NCBI GenBank assembly: GCA_964488865.1 | Contig: CAZAWR010000049.1 | Location: 1 to 64,000, forward strand | DNA: 64,000 bases | From: MWCO01 sp964488865 | GTDB taxonomy: Bacteria; Myxococcota_A; Polyangia; Polyangiales; Polyangiaceae | Direction of reading: 5' to 3' | Part shown: piece after piece, positions 47,917 to 57,784 of the stretch | Layout: every line of letters begins with the position of its first letter | Numbering within the stretch: position 1 is the first letter of the stretch | The notes under the pieces: generated by a model | The model's input: the letters and a program-made list of their open reading frames with translations, nothing else | What the model was told of the DNA's origin: nothing | The model's database searches: none | Made by a program: the position numbers and the translations under genes

Positions 47917-49254
47917 ATGCGCATTTCCTTCGTGTTTCGGGCCGGCTTGGCAGCAGCGGTCCCCGTCGCCCTCACCGCAATGCTTGCTGCCTCGTGCAGC
48001 GCGAACTCCGAGGACAAGTCCTTCGGCAACGGAGGTGGAAGCGGGGGCAGCGGGGGCGGAACGGGCGCCACGAGCGGTACGGGTGGCAGCGGCGCTGGCA
48101 CGCTGTTCGACGCGTCCACCGGCGACGGCTCACTGGACGAACAAGGCGCGTGCGTGGGCGAGTCGTTCCCCGGCAAGCTCGCACCCCTCGACGTGTACAT
48201 CCTGCTGGACGCGACGGCGTCGATGACCGGAACCAACGACATGCCGGTGGTGTGGCCCGACGTGGTCGCCGCCCTCAAGGACATCATCTCCGACCCGATG
48301 ACCGAGGGCATCGGTGTGGGTCTCACGTTCTTGCCGAACAAGCCCCCGCCCGGGACCGTGATTCCGGGGGCGTGCGGCCCCGGCATCGACTGTGGCGCCC
48401 TGGGCCCGTGCGAATTCCTTGGCGCGGGATTCGCCTGCACCAACGCCTGCACCACGAACGCGGACTGCGGGCTCTACGGTCCCTGCATGCCCCTGATGAA
48501 CAAGCGAATCTGCAACGGCGCCCTCGTTCCCAACGTCTCGTGCAACCCGCTGGACTACGGGCACCCCGTCGTCCCCATCGCCCCGTTGCCCGGCAACAAG
48601 GACGCGCTAAACCAGGCCATCAACGACAAGGACCCGGATGGCGACGCCACGCCTACCCAGCCCTCCCTCGAGGGAACGCTCATCTACGCCAAGCAGTACG
48701 CGAAGGACAACCCCACCCGTCTCGTGCACGTGCTGTTCGCGACCGACGGCGCACCCAACGATTGCACCTTCAACTCGATCGACGGTGCGGCGGTTGCGGC
48801 GGCCACGGCCTTCGCCAACGCCCCGGCCGTTCCCACCTTCGTGCTCGGCATCGGCGACCTCGGTGACCTGAACGCCATTGCCTCTGCGGGCGGCACGGGG
48901 GAAGCCTACCTCGCCAACGGCGCCACCGTCGCTGCCAAGCTCGTGACCGTGTTCAACGAGATCCGCGCCAACGGCGCCTGCCAGTTCCAGATCCCGCAGC
49001 CCGAAGCGGGACAGACCCTCGATTACGATCGCGTCAACGTTTACTACACGCCCTTGACGTCCACCGAGAAGGTGGCCGTCAAGTACGTGGGCGACGCAGC
49101 GTCCTGCGATCCCGTGGAGGGCGGCTGGTACTACGACGACACCACCAAGGTGAACCCCACCAAGATCCTGCTCTGCCCGGCCACGTGCGAAGGCGTCAAA
49201 CTCAGCGAGGAGGGCGTGGAAGTCCTTCTCGGCTGCAAGACCATCCTCAAGTAA
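47917..49254 (+). CDS. VWA-domain lipoprotein, second
   Basis: 445 residues from ATG 47917. Signal peptide with Cys after LTAMLAAS; then a Gly/Ser/Thr linker (NGGGSGGSGGGTGATSGTGG). The VWA core includes VYILLDATASMTGTNDMP, in which the MIDAS is D-x-T-x-S (Thr for the first Ser), a Thr-containing loop around TPTQPSLEG and LFATDGAPNDC. Four or more Cys pairs suggest disulphides (CGPGIDCGALGPC, CTNACTTNADCGLYGPC). Homologous in outline to 26121-27311. Expected on the outer surface or in the periplasm. Confidence 0.85.
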   Translation: MRISFVFRAGLAAAVPVALTAMLAASCSANSEDKSFGNGGGSGGSGGGTGATSGTGGSGAGTLFDASTGDGSLDEQGACVGESFPGKLAPLDVYILLDATASMTGTNDMPVVWPDVVAALKDIISDPMTEGIGVGLTFLPNKPPPGTVIPGACGPGIDCGALGPCEFLGAGFACTNACTTNADCGLYGPCMPLMNKRICNGALVPNVSCNPLDYGHPVVPIAPLPGNKDALNQAINDKDPDGDATPTQPSLEGTLIYAKQYAKDNPTRLVHVLFATDGAPNDCTFNSIDGAAVAAATAFANAPAVPTFVLGIGDLGDLNAIASAGGTGEAYLANGATVAAKLVTVFNEIRANGACQFQIPQPEAGQTLDYDRVNVYYTPLTSTEKVAVKYVGDAASCDPVEGGWYYDDTTKVNPTKILLCPATCEGVKLSEEGVEVLLGCKTILK

Positions 49255-49302
49255 CCCGCCCGCGCGTGGGACCAAGACGCGCTCCCCGGCATCCAAGGCA
49301 AC

Positions 49303-50478
49303 ATGCCCCGAGCTGTGCTGTTCGTCGTCTTCCTCGCCATCGCCACCGCCGTGGTGGTCGGATGGCACTACTACCTTTGGGCCAGGCTCGTGCGCGACGT
49401 CCAGCCCGCGGACCGCTGGCGCAAGGCAGGAAAGATCCTGTTCGTCGTGCTCGCCGTCGCGTTCCCCGCCGCCATGATCGCCGGACGGTCGCTCCCCGTC
49501 GGCGCCCTCCGCCCCGCTTACCTGATCGGTTTCGGCTGGCTGGGAACCTCGTTCTTGCTCGTCATGATGCTTCTCGTCACGGACCTCGGAAAGCTGGGCG
49601 TCTGGGGCGTGCGTCGCGTGGCGGGAAGCCATCCCGTCAGCCCGGAGCGAAGGCTCACCCTCGCGCGCATCATCGCCGGCGCCGTCGCGTTCACGGGCTT
49701 CACCAGCACCGCCACGGGGGCCGTCTCCGCACTCGGCGCCATCCCGGTCGAGCGAATTCGCATCCCGCTTCGCCGCCTGTCCTCGAAGATGAGTGGGATT
49801 CGTGTGGTTCAGCTCACGGACTTGCACATCGGACCGACCCTCAAACGCCCCTGGGTCGAGGGCGTCGTCGCGCAAGTGCAGGCGATCCAGCCCGACGTCA
49901 TCGTGATCACGGGTGATCTGGTCGACGGTTCCGTCGAGGCGCTGCGTGAGCACGTGGCTCCCCTTGGCAAGCTGAAGGCCAAGCACGGCGTGTACTTCGT
50001 CACGGGAAACCACGAGTACTACAGTGGGGCGGACGCGTGGATCGCGGAGGTGGAGCGGCTCGGGATCCGGGTGCTACGCAACGAGAACGTGGCGATCGGC
50101 GAAGGGGAGGACGCCTTCTATCTCGCGGGGGTGGACGACTGGGAGGCGGCTCGTCACGGCGCCGGACATGGGCACGACGTGGCTGCTGCGGTGCGAGGCT
50201 TGGACCCGGGGCGAGAGGTCGTGTTGCTCGCGCACCAGCCGCGCAGCATCCGGGACGCCGTGCGCCACGGTGTGGGGCTTCAGCTGTCGGGCCACACGCA
50301 CGGTGGGCAGATCTACCCCTGGTATCACTTCGTGTTCTTGCAGCAGCCCTACGTGTCGGGCTTGCACCAGGTCGAGGACACCTTGCTGTACGTGAGCCGA
50401 GGGACGGGGTTCTGGGGTCCGCCCCTGCGGGTGGGCGCCCCGCCAGAGATTTCTCTGATCGAGCTCGTCCGCGCCTAA
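49303..50478 (+). CDS. membrane metallophosphoesterase
   Basis: 391 residues. Four membrane helices in the first 150 residues (LFVVFLAIATAVVVGW, ILFVVLAVAFPAAMIAG, IGFGWLGTSFLLVMMLLV, IIAGAVAFTGFTSTATG). Then the calcineurin-like motifs: VVQLTDLHIGP (D-x-H), VIVITGDLVDGSVEALREHV (G-D-x-x-D), FVTGNHEYYSGADAWIAEV (G-N-H-E), and LLAHQP with LSGHTHGGQIYPWYHF (G-H-T-H). This is the YaeI/YkuE group, which acts on lipid phosphates in the envelope. It is 48 nt after the VWA lipoprotein gene. Confidence 0.9.
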   Translation: MPRAVLFVVFLAIATAVVVGWHYYLWARLVRDVQPADRWRKAGKILFVVLAVAFPAAMIAGRSLPVGALRPAYLIGFGWLGTSFLLVMMLLVTDLGKLGVWGVRRVAGSHPVSPERRLTLARIIAGAVAFTGFTSTATGAVSALGAIPVERIRIPLRRLSSKMSGIRVVQLTDLHIGPTLKRPWVEGVVAQVQAIQPDVIVITGDLVDGSVEALREHVAPLGKLKAKHGVYFVTGNHEYYSGADAWIAEVERLGIRVLRNENVAIGEGEDAFYLAGVDDWEAARHGAGHGHDVAAAVRGLDPGREVVLLAHQPRSIRDAVRHGVGLQLSGHTHGGQIYPWYHFVFLQQPYVSGLHQVEDTLLYVSRGTGFWGPPLRVGAPPEISLIELVRA

Positions 50479-50499
50479 CTCCGATCTTTTTGCACCCCG

Positions 50500-51426
50500 T
50501 CACCCGATCATCCGCACGCCGTCGATCGAAGCCCGGTTCTTCCCCTTCGCCTTGCTCTGGTACAGCTCCTCGTCCGCACGGCGAATGAGCGACCTCTCGT
50601 CGTCCCCCGGCCTCGCCATCGTCGCTCCCACCGACACCGTAGTGCGAAGCTCGCGCTCTCCGTACGGGACCGACGTCGCCTCGATCAACGCGCGGAACCG
50701 CTCTGCGGCCTGCGCGAGCCCCGGCTGGTCCACGCTCGACACGATGGCGATGAACTCGTCCCCTCCCCACCGCCCCTTCACGTCGAAGGGCCGCGACCCG
50801 ACCAGCAACGTCTTCGCCACCGCTCCCAGCACGATGTCCCCCGCGTCGTGCCCATGGCTGTCGTTGATCTCCTTGAGGTCGTCGATGTCGAGCAAAATCA
50901 CCCCGAAGGGCGCGCCCCCACGTGACAGCTCACTGCACAGCGATCGCAGGGTCAGGTCTGTGTATCGACGGTTGGCAAGGTTGGTCAGCGGATCGAGGAA
51001 CGATAGCTTCTCGAGCTCGCGAATGCGCTGGGCTACCGCCATTCCCGTCGTTCCCTCCCGGAACACCTGCAGCGCCCCAACCACGTTGTGCGCGTTGTCC
51101 AGGAGCGGCGCGAACCGCACGTGCACCGGCACACGGTGGCCGTGCTTGTGTCGGATGAACAGCTCCGCATCGCTCGTGCGGCGATCCTGGATGGCCCTGC
51201 CGAGCAAGCATCCCGACTTGCAGATCGAGCGGCCCCGCTCGTCCACATGGACCAGGATGCCAGCGCTGCACTTCCTGCCGACGACCTCGCTCGCACCGAA
51301 CCCCGTGATCGCCTCGGCCCCGCGGTTCCAGTACGTCACCTGCCGCTGGAGGTCGAACGCGCAGACGGCCTCCGAGAGGTTCTCCAGGATCGTGCGCACG
51401 AGGTTCGCGTCGGGATGCAGCGTCAT
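50500..51426 (-). CDS. PAS-GGDEF diguanylate cyclase
   Basis: 308 residues. A PAS domain (about 6-120: LVRTILENLSEAVCAFDLQR, VTYWNRGAEAITGFGASEVV, and a Cys pair SICKSGC) precedes the cyclase domain (about 140-300: LSFLDPLTNLANRRYTDLTL, VILLDIDDLKEINDSHGHDA, FDVKGRWGGDEFIAIV). The GGDEF signature is intact, and RPFD stands five residues before it, a fitting RxxD inhibitory site. It should make cyclic di-GMP, with product feedback. Cytoplasmic; no membrane helix. The PAS ligand is unknown. Confidence 0.92.
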   Translation of the reverse strand: MTLHPDANLVRTILENLSEAVCAFDLQRQVTYWNRGAEAITGFGASEVVGRKCSAGILVHVDERGRSICKSGCLLGRAIQDRRTSDAELFIRHKHGHRVPVHVRFAPLLDNAHNVVGALQVFREGTTGMAVAQRIRELEKLSFLDPLTNLANRRYTDLTLRSLCSELSRGGAPFGVILLDIDDLKEINDSHGHDAGDIVLGAVAKTLLVGSRPFDVKGRWGGDEFIAIVSSVDQPGLAQAAERFRALIEATSVPYGERELRTTVSVGATMARPGDDERSLIRRADEELYQSKAKGKNRASIDGVRMIG

Positions 51427-51584
51427 GGTTGGGCTCGCGTCGAAACCACTCGTGTTTGAACATGCGTGACGCGCCCTCGATCGTCGAGTCCATGCCGACG
51501 TTGTTGCGCTTCACGATTTCATCAGGCCGGTCCAACCGTTCGGTTGTTGTTCGTTGCCAGCGACATCTTCGAACGAAGGCTGCG

Positions 51585-52595
51585 TCAAGGAGAGTCGCGC
51601 TGTTCGCGGAGCACGCTCAACTTGTCCCCGTCGATGGCGAGGACCTGCGCCCGCGCGGACCCGTAGTGCGAAGCGAGCCCGATGTCGATTCGCCACACGC
51701 GATCGTTGCAAGCCGAGGTGATGCCACCCTTCTGCGGCGTGTGGCCGACCACCATGCGCTTGGCGCCCACGTGGTCGAGAGCGGTCGCGAGCACGCGGCA
51801 GTCCCGAGCGTCCACGTCGGGTGAAGAGTAGCGGCGGTTCCAGGTTGGCGCGTCCTCGCCATCCATGATGGGCGGTGGGTTGGGCCGGTCACCGCGCATC
51901 CACGCCTTGACCTCGCGGTTGAGCTTTCCGAGCCCGTAGCGGATGTGCTTGGACAGTACGCCGCCGTGGACGAAGAGCGTGTCGTTCACCATCACCACGG
52001 TGTCGAGGCGGGCGAGGCGCAAGGCGTAGGGGCCGCCGGGCGCAAAGGCCAGCCCGCGCGCCCGCTCGTGCTGCTCGAACCGCTCGCCGAGTCTCGGGTT
52101 TGGCGGCGACGTGACGTTCTCGAAGGTCGTGAAACCGCCACGTGTCACGTACCGAAGATCGCCCGCCACGTTCATGATCTCATGGTTGCCATGCAGCGCG
52201 TACACCGCGCCGCCTGCCTTCTTCGCCTCGTCTCCCAAACGGTCGAACAGATCCAGAATGGCTCGCTCGTCATCGCCCCGGTCCAGCACGTCCCCCGTTT
52301 GCACGAGCACCGTGCTGCCGCCAGACCACGCGTCCTTGTCGTCGATCACGCCTGCCGTACGCAACGCGCGGCGCGTGGCGTCCATGTCCCCGTGCAAGTC
52401 TCCTACCGCGACCACCCGTCCCGTGGTGCGGAACCGGTACGAGGTGTCCGTCTCCTCGAGGCGCGCCGACTCCGCAGGCGGCGTCGTCGACGAGGGAGCA
52501 GTCTTTGCCGGTTCGGGGGGCGTGCGATCGCAACCCCACAAGAGCGCGAGAGCCAGGGACCCGAGAAGACAGCGTCGAGACAGGAGTGCCATCAC
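51585..52595 (-). CDS. lipoprotein metallophosphoesterase
   Basis: 336 residues. Signal peptide with lipobox (SLALALLWGCDRTPP). Metallophosphatase motifs: VVAVGDLHGDMDATRRAL (G-D-x-H-G), VLVQTGDVLDRGDDERAILD (G-D-x-x-D-R-G), VYALHGNHEIMNVAGDL (G-N-H-E), FVHGGVLSKHI and MVVGHTPQKGGITSACN (G-H-T). The set is that of the PPP-type phosphatases, like the periplasmic protein phosphatase of Shewanella. The preceding 158 bp (51427-51584) contain no gene. Start at the double Met, 52595 or 52592. Confidence 0.9.
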   Translation of the reverse strand: MMALLSRRCLLGSLALALLWGCDRTPPEPAKTAPSSTTPPAESARLEETDTSYRFRTTGRVVAVGDLHGDMDATRRALRTAGVIDDKDAWSGGSTVLVQTGDVLDRGDDERAILDLFDRLGDEAKKAGGAVYALHGNHEIMNVAGDLRYVTRGGFTTFENVTSPPNPRLGERFEQHERARGLAFAPGGPYALRLARLDTVVMVNDTLFVHGGVLSKHIRYGLGKLNREVKAWMRGDRPNPPPIMDGEDAPTWNRRYSSPDVDARDCRVLATALDHVGAKRMVVGHTPQKGGITSACNDRVWRIDIGLASHYGSARAQVLAIDGDKLSVLREQRDSP

Positions 52596-52714
52596 CCCGA
52601 CACGCTATGGGCAACGGGGGATCGGTGCAACCTCGGAGCGAGCCTCGGGGCGAGGCGGTCGTGTGGGCCGCAGTGCTCATGCTCGTGCTCGTGCTGATGC
52701 TCGGAAACCGAGAC

Positions 52715-53953
52715 CTACGGTGCGGACGCCGCTGCCCTCTTGTCGATCCGGTCCATCGCCTTGCACCACGGTTCTTTGGGATACCCTAGCTGGTCCACCA
52801 GAGCGCAAAGGCGTCGCGCGTGGCCGAGATCCGGCTCGAGGCCCTTGGTGATCGCGCGCTTTGTGTCCGCCTCCACCCGCGAAACGAGTGCTTCCTTTGC
52901 CTCCGGTGAGAGAGACACCCCTGCGCCCGTCAACAACGTCTTCACGTGGGCCGACATCGCGTCCGCCTCGCCCCACAACGCGACGGATCCCGTCGCGCTC
53001 GCTACGTAGGCCCTCCAGAACCGCTCTCCGCTCGGGGTGTCCTGACACGGCATGGCCGACGCGCCGACGAGCAGGTCCTTCGGGGTCAAGCCCTTCGACG
53101 TCACCCGCACGAGCAGCTCGCGGGACGGTCCCGCCAGTGGCTCGTCGTTCTTGTCCCACTGTCCCGCCACCGCGCGTTCAGCCATGACGGAGCAGGCGGC
53201 CACGTAGGCCTCTCGCTCTCTCTTTCGGGCGCACTCCTGGTCCCTCTTCGCCACCGCATCGAGCTGCTCCGGTAGCGCGTGCCCCTTGTCTTTCGGATCC
53301 ACCTCGCCCGCGCATGGGTCTGCATTCCCAACCGCGCTCGCGATCCGGTCACGGGCACCGGCCACCACGACGTGATGCCACGCGAAAGCGGAGGCTACCG
53401 CCGCAAGGACGGCTACCACTGCGCCCACGCCACCAGCCATCACGATGCGCCGACGAAAGACGACCCGGCGGATCGCAGGGTCGTCGGCGAGCGAGGCGCC
53501 GGCCTGGTCGATCATTGTCTCCCAACGAGCCACGGCCTCCGCAAGCGCGCTGACGGGCTGCGCGATGTGCTCGTCGAGCGCGTAGCGCGCCGCGATGGCG
53601 CGCAGGTGCTGGCTCGCGGCCTCCGGCTTGGTCTGCGGCGGTACGAGGGACCCCAGCGCCCCCACGAACTGTCCCACCGAGCCTCGAGCCACTGCCTGAC
53701 AGCGCGCCACCTCCTGCAGCAGCGTCGCCACGTCACCGGCCGGCATCGCCCTCTCCACCACGTCGCGCGGAAGACGAAGCGAACGCGTCACGTCGTCGAT
53801 GCCCTTCTCGTATCCTGCCTTCAGCCGATCCGCCCCGAGGGCCTCGAGCCCCTCGGTCACCTGCCCGCGCGCAAGCTTCTCCACTGCCGCCCGCAAGGGT
53901 TCCATGCTCGATCGGACGAACGGGGCACCAAACGTGGGGGCCATGATGGTCAT
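52715..53953 (-). CDS. hypothetical protein with one membrane segment
   Basis: 412 residues from ATG 53953 (ATG 53944 is possible). The first 170 residues are helical (MEPLRAAVEKLARGQVTEGL, VARCQAVARGSVGQFVGAL), then a single membrane helix near 180-200 (IVMAGGVGAVVAVLAAVASA), and an extracytoplasmic domain with Cys in pairs (ADPCAGEVDPKDKGHAL, CARKREREAYVAACSVMAER, MPCQDTPSGERFWRAYV, RRLCALVDQLGYPKEPWC). No domain is recognised. The gene is divergent from asd with about 200 bp between. Confidence 0.65.
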   Translation of the reverse strand: MTIMAPTFGAPFVRSSMEPLRAAVEKLARGQVTEGLEALGADRLKAGYEKGIDDVTRSLRLPRDVVERAMPAGDVATLLQEVARCQAVARGSVGQFVGALGSLVPPQTKPEAASQHLRAIAARYALDEHIAQPVSALAEAVARWETMIDQAGASLADDPAIRRVVFRRRIVMAGGVGAVVAVLAAVASAFAWHHVVVAGARDRIASAVGNADPCAGEVDPKDKGHALPEQLDAVAKRDQECARKREREAYVAACSVMAERAVAGQWDKNDEPLAGPSRELLVRVTSKGLTPKDLLVGASAMPCQDTPSGERFWRAYVASATGSVALWGEADAMSAHVKTLLTGAGVSLSPEAKEALVSRVEADTKRAITKGLEPDLGHARRLCALVDQLGYPKEPWCKAMDRIDKRAAASAP

Positions 53954-54150
53954 GCGTCGCGAGGCGTGCTCGAAAGCACCGACGCAGTATGCCAGCACGC
54001 GCGCGACGTTAGCAACGGCTCGTCTGCGCACGTTGCCCCCCGCCGCTCGTGAGCGCGTGCGGGACGACTCCTGGCGCGCTCTGCGTCGTCTCGTTGGCCC
54101 GTCTCGTTGGCCCGACGATACCCGTCGTGATAGCTTTCGCGGCCAGAAAC

Positions 54151-55245
54151 ATGGACATGAGTCAAAAGAAGCTTCGCGTCGCCGTCCTCGGCGCCACCGG
54201 CATGGTCGGACAGCGATTCCTCGCCCTGCTCGAGAACCACCCGTGGTTCGACGTGGCCGTGGTGGCCGCGAGCACGCGATCTTCCGGCCAGACCTATGCG
54301 GAGGCCGTGAAGGACCGATGGGCCCTCGCCTCGCCCCTTCCAGCCGCTTTCGCCTCCCTGCCCGTCCAGGATGCCTCGGCGGTGGCAAGCATCGCCCCTG
54401 GGGTCGACTTCGTCTTTTGCGCGGTGGACATGCCCAAGGACGCCACTGCCCAGCTCGAGGAAGCCTATGCGAGGGCGGAGACCCCGGTGGTCTCCAACAA
54501 CTCGGCCCACCGCGCCACACCCGACGTGCCCATGATGATTCCCGAGATCAACGCCGGCCACGCGGACGTGATCCCCTTCCAGCGCAGGCGCCTCGGCGTC
54601 ACCCGCGGCTTCGTCGCGGTCAAGCCCAATTGCTCGCTGCAGAGCTACGTACCCGCGATTCACCCGCTGATGGACTTCCACCCCAAACGCGTGGCCGTGA
54701 GCACCTATCAGGCCATCAGCGGCGCCGGCAAGACGTTCGCTTCGTGGCCGGAGATGACCGACAACGTCATCCCCTACATCAAGGGCGAGGAGGAGAAGTC
54801 CGAGCAAGAGCCGATGAAGATCTGGGGCCGCATCGACCACGGCGTCATCGTCCCCTGCACCGAGCCTCTCCTCAGCGCACAGTGCATTCGGGTCCCCGTG
54901 ACCGACGGTCACCTCGCCACGGTGTTCATTGCGTTCGAGAGGCACCCTGCCCGCGAGGAGATCCTGTCTCGCTGGCGGGACTTCGCCGGTCCTCCCCAGC
55001 GCTTCGACCTGCCGAGCGCTCCCAAGCCGTTCCTCACCTACTTCGACGACGACACGCGACCGCAAACTCGGCTCGACCGTGACCTCGGGTCGGGCATGGG
55101 CGTGTCCGTGGGACGCCTGCGAACCGATTCGATCTTCGATTACCGGTTCGTGGCCCTCTCGCACAACACCGTGCGAGGTGCGGCCGGAGGAGCCGTCCTC
55201 ACCGCGGAGCTCCTGACCCACGAGGGCTACATCACCGCGAAGTAG
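54151..55245 (+). CDS. asd: aspartate-semialdehyde dehydrogenase
   Basis: 364 residues from ATG 54151 (ATG 54157 also possible; no strong Shine-Dalgarno). The NADP site is VAVLGATGMVGQRFLALLE, and the catalytic Cys is in VAVKPNCSLQSYVPAIHPLM. The following VSTYQAISGAGKTFASWPEM and VPVTDGHLATVFIAFE with the catalytic His complete the active site. NCSLQ in place of NCTT places it in the archaeal/fungal-type branch of the family. The enzyme makes L-aspartate semialdehyde for lysine, threonine and methionine synthesis, and diaminopimelate for the wall. Single gene, not in an operon with other pathway genes. Confidence 0.93.
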   Translation: MDMSQKKLRVAVLGATGMVGQRFLALLENHPWFDVAVVAASTRSSGQTYAEAVKDRWALASPLPAAFASLPVQDASAVASIAPGVDFVFCAVDMPKDATAQLEEAYARAETPVVSNNSAHRATPDVPMMIPEINAGHADVIPFQRRRLGVTRGFVAVKPNCSLQSYVPAIHPLMDFHPKRVAVSTYQAISGAGKTFASWPEMTDNVIPYIKGEEEKSEQEPMKIWGRIDHGVIVPCTEPLLSAQCIRVPVTDGHLATVFIAFERHPAREEILSRWRDFAGPPQRFDLPSAPKPFLTYFDDDTRPQTRLDRDLGSGMGVSVGRLRTDSIFDYRFVALSHNTVRGAAGGAVLTAELLTHEGYITAK

Positions 55246-55270
55246 CGTCTCATCCCGAGCCCGATCCCGG

Positions 55271-55303
55271 AGAACCGCAGAGGACGCAGAAAGCACAGAA
55301 GGG
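55271..55303 (+). repeat. degenerate GCAGAAnGCACAGAAGG repeat, copy 1
   Basis: A run of imperfect 9-bp units (CGCAGAGGA, CGCAGAAAG, CACAGAAGG) in the convergent space between asd and the next gene. A closely similar run is at 57751-57784. Confidence 0.55.
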
Positions 55304-55400
55304 GTTGTCGCGGAGCTTGGCAGCGCGCGTGAAGCAGGGTCGTGACAACTCCGCCGCCGTAGCGACTCGGCACTGCCGACTCCAGCGTTGTGCGCGGCTA

Positions 55401-57596
55401 TCAGGGCAAATGACGCACGACAACCACCGTCGTCGACGCGTCCGACACGCTCATCATCGCGCCACTCTCCCCCACGCTCACCGCAACCCAGCTCGCACCG
55501 CCACGACGCAACTGCGACGGCCTCTCCGACCACGCAACGGGACGCAGGATCGGTCCCGTCTCGGTGGCGTCGCGCACGTGCTCCCACCGCAGCGTGGGCC
55601 CGATGCTCCCGCCGAAGCCCGTGTCCTCCATCGTGTCCACGAACCAGTACCGCTCGTCCGCCGTCGTCGACGTCGCGACCTTCCCCTCGAGGCCGACCAA
55701 CAGCAAGGCGGTCGCGAAGTCCACGTACCACTCCGACAAGGGGCGTCCGTCGACAGGGCGGAGGCGGTCCCAACCGGACTCGCTCGACGCGAACCCCTGG
55801 ATGTACGCGAGTCCCCCGGCGTCCTCGATCACCGTGCCTCCCCCCTTCACCGTCATCGCCCCCGCCTGATCGAACAGATACTCCTGCACGAGGGAGCCGA
55901 AGCCGTAGGAAGCAAGGTTCGCCGTAGGCTCCTTGATGTAGCCCGGCGCCATCAGACGCCACAGGGACATCTCCTCCGGGTGCTCGAGCGCCGCCACCGC
56001 AGGCCACGCCCACGATTGCCCGCTCCACCCCATCACCACGCTCGCCAGGCCCTCCACCGCATAGATGTCCGCGTCGACCCACGCAGGGACCGTGGTCGGG
56101 TCCGACAAGAACGGCGCCATCCGACGGCCCAAGTACGTGAGCTGCGCCACCTCGTGGGACATCAACGTCGCCGTCTCCCATGTGGGAATCGCCACGTCCA
56201 CGCCTTGGGCGTACACGACCTCGCCATGGTCGTACGTCACGGGGAACGTCCCCGGGGCGAACAGCGTGGCCGACGGGTAGCTGAACGCAGCCACGGCAGC
56301 GGGAATCACGTCCGTGAACAGGATGTCGATCTTGCCGTTGGCGTCGACGTCCGTGGGCTCGCCCACCATCGCCTCGGCGCGAGGCAGGACCGCTTGGTCG
56401 AGCCGCTGCAACAGGTCCGAGAGGATCGCGTCGGGCAGCTGCGAGCCGGGAGGGGACGACGTCTGATCCTCCCAGAGTTGCACGTGTTGGCCCGAGGCGC
56501 GAAGCTTGGCGGTGCGAGCCAGGGTGACCGCACCACCCGCATCGTAGTCTGGGACATGGAACACGCGGTCGCCCGTGTCTTGCGGTACGGGCCCCGGGAG
56601 TGGCTTGGGCGCATGCGGGGCGGGCTCGGTTTGCACAGGCATCCGGGCCAGCATGGCCGCCGTGCCGGACCGTTTTGCACGGGACAAAGGAAGCTGCGCA
56701 GCGCGAGAAGCGAGAGACGTCGGGTCCGTCGCCGCACCGGAGATGCTCAGGGGATAGTCGATGAGGTCGTCGGCGGACACGTCCGTGTGCACGACGGCAA
56801 CGGCGTACCTCCCCGGGCTCAACGCCATCGTGGCACCCACACCCTTCACGCGAACCACTTCCCCCAGAGGCGCGGCGGACGTCTCACAGGCGCCGCTGGC
56901 GCACGCCTCGTCTTCGGCGCAGGTCGCGTCGACCTCGAGCAATGTCCCTGTGGGGTCACAGACCATCACTTGCGTGAAGTCGCCGGAGCACTGCTTGGAT
57001 CCGGGCGTGCACGCGCGCGACACGCACTTGGAGCTGTCGGTCGTGGGCACGCACACCGTGCTGCTCGGACAGGGCGTGCCTACGAAGGAGAGCCGGTCCG
57101 GCGAGCAGGTGGAGCGGTCGGGGTCCGCAGGTCCTCCCTCGCACCGGGACTCCCCGGGGGCGCAAACGGGTTCCGCACAAGCCCCGGTGGCACTGTCACA
57201 AACCAGCGAGCCCGCACACGGCTCGGTCGACCAGCCCGCCCCATCCGCCGAGCACACGGACCTCGCCGCCGTTCCCGGACTCCCCGTACACTTAGCCGCC
57301 CCCGGCTCGCATCCCGCGCTCACGCTCGCGCAAGCCCCGCTGGCCGGGTCGCATGCTGACCCCGTCGGGCACGCCTTCTCGAACCACCCTCTGCCGTCCG
57401 CGCGGCACACTTCGTAACTCTTGTCGCTCGCCGCACCGCACCGCTGGGCCCCCGGGTCGCATGTGTCCCCAGGAACCGGAGGCGGAAGATCACCAGGGTC
57501 AGGGTCCGTCGACGGACACCCCGGCAAGAAGACCATGCACCCCACCGCCGCGAGCCATGCGCCTCGCAGACCATCCCCGCACAGGAACGAACCCAT
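55401..57596 (-). CDS. large Cys-rich lipoprotein
   Basis: 731 residues from ATG 57596. The signal peptide GLRGAWLAAVGCMVFLPGCP has a lipobox (LPGC). Residues 40-250 carry five Cys-rich repeats of 40-45 residues (for example CDPGAQRCGAASDKSYEVCR and CSADGAGWSTEPCAGSLVCD), each with the pattern C-x-P-G-x-x-x-C ... C-x-x-D-G-x-x-W/F ... C-x-x-x-x-x-C. The remainder (from about 260) looks like a metallopeptidase-type domain with no complete zinc motif: MSHEVAQLTYLGRR replaces the usual HExxH, leaving only SHEVAQ. Family unknown, probably surface-exposed. Confidence 0.75.
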   Translation of the reverse strand: MGSFLCGDGLRGAWLAAVGCMVFLPGCPSTDPDPGDLPPPVPGDTCDPGAQRCGAASDKSYEVCRADGRGWFEKACPTGSACDPASGACASVSAGCEPGAAKCTGSPGTAARSVCSADGAGWSTEPCAGSLVCDSATGACAEPVCAPGESRCEGGPADPDRSTCSPDRLSFVGTPCPSSTVCVPTTDSSKCVSRACTPGSKQCSGDFTQVMVCDPTGTLLEVDATCAEDEACASGACETSAAPLGEVVRVKGVGATMALSPGRYAVAVVHTDVSADDLIDYPLSISGAATDPTSLASRAAQLPLSRAKRSGTAAMLARMPVQTEPAPHAPKPLPGPVPQDTGDRVFHVPDYDAGGAVTLARTAKLRASGQHVQLWEDQTSSPPGSQLPDAILSDLLQRLDQAVLPRAEAMVGEPTDVDANGKIDILFTDVIPAAVAAFSYPSATLFAPGTFPVTYDHGEVVYAQGVDVAIPTWETATLMSHEVAQLTYLGRRMAPFLSDPTTVPAWVDADIYAVEGLASVVMGWSGQSWAWPAVAALEHPEEMSLWRLMAPGYIKEPTANLASYGFGSLVQEYLFDQAGAMTVKGGGTVIEDAGGLAYIQGFASSESGWDRLRPVDGRPLSEWYVDFATALLLVGLEGKVATSTTADERYWFVDTMEDTGFGGSIGPTLRWEHVRDATETGPILRPVAWSERPSQLRRGGASWVAVSVGESGAMMSVSDASTTVVVVRHLP

Positions 57597-57750
57597 GAGC
57601 CAACCTCGACCAAGCGCCCCTCGAAGGAGCGGAAAGGAATAAGAAGACCCACGAAGAGTAGCACGCGAGGCCTCGCGTGCATCCTCGTGCCGCGGGGTCT
57701 TGCTGTGCGAGCCCGAGCCCGCCCGCCTCGGTTGGCGAACCGGGCATGGG

Positions 57751-57784
57751 AGAAACCACAGAAGGCGCAGAAGGCACAGAAGGA
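57751..57784 (+). repeat. degenerate GCAGAAnGCACAGAAGG repeat, copy 2
   Basis: CCACAGAAGG-CGCAGAAGG-CACAGAAGG, similar to 55271-55303. It lies in 57597-57888, a 292-bp space upstream of the Cys-rich lipoprotein gene that contains no gene I can support. Confidence 0.55.
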
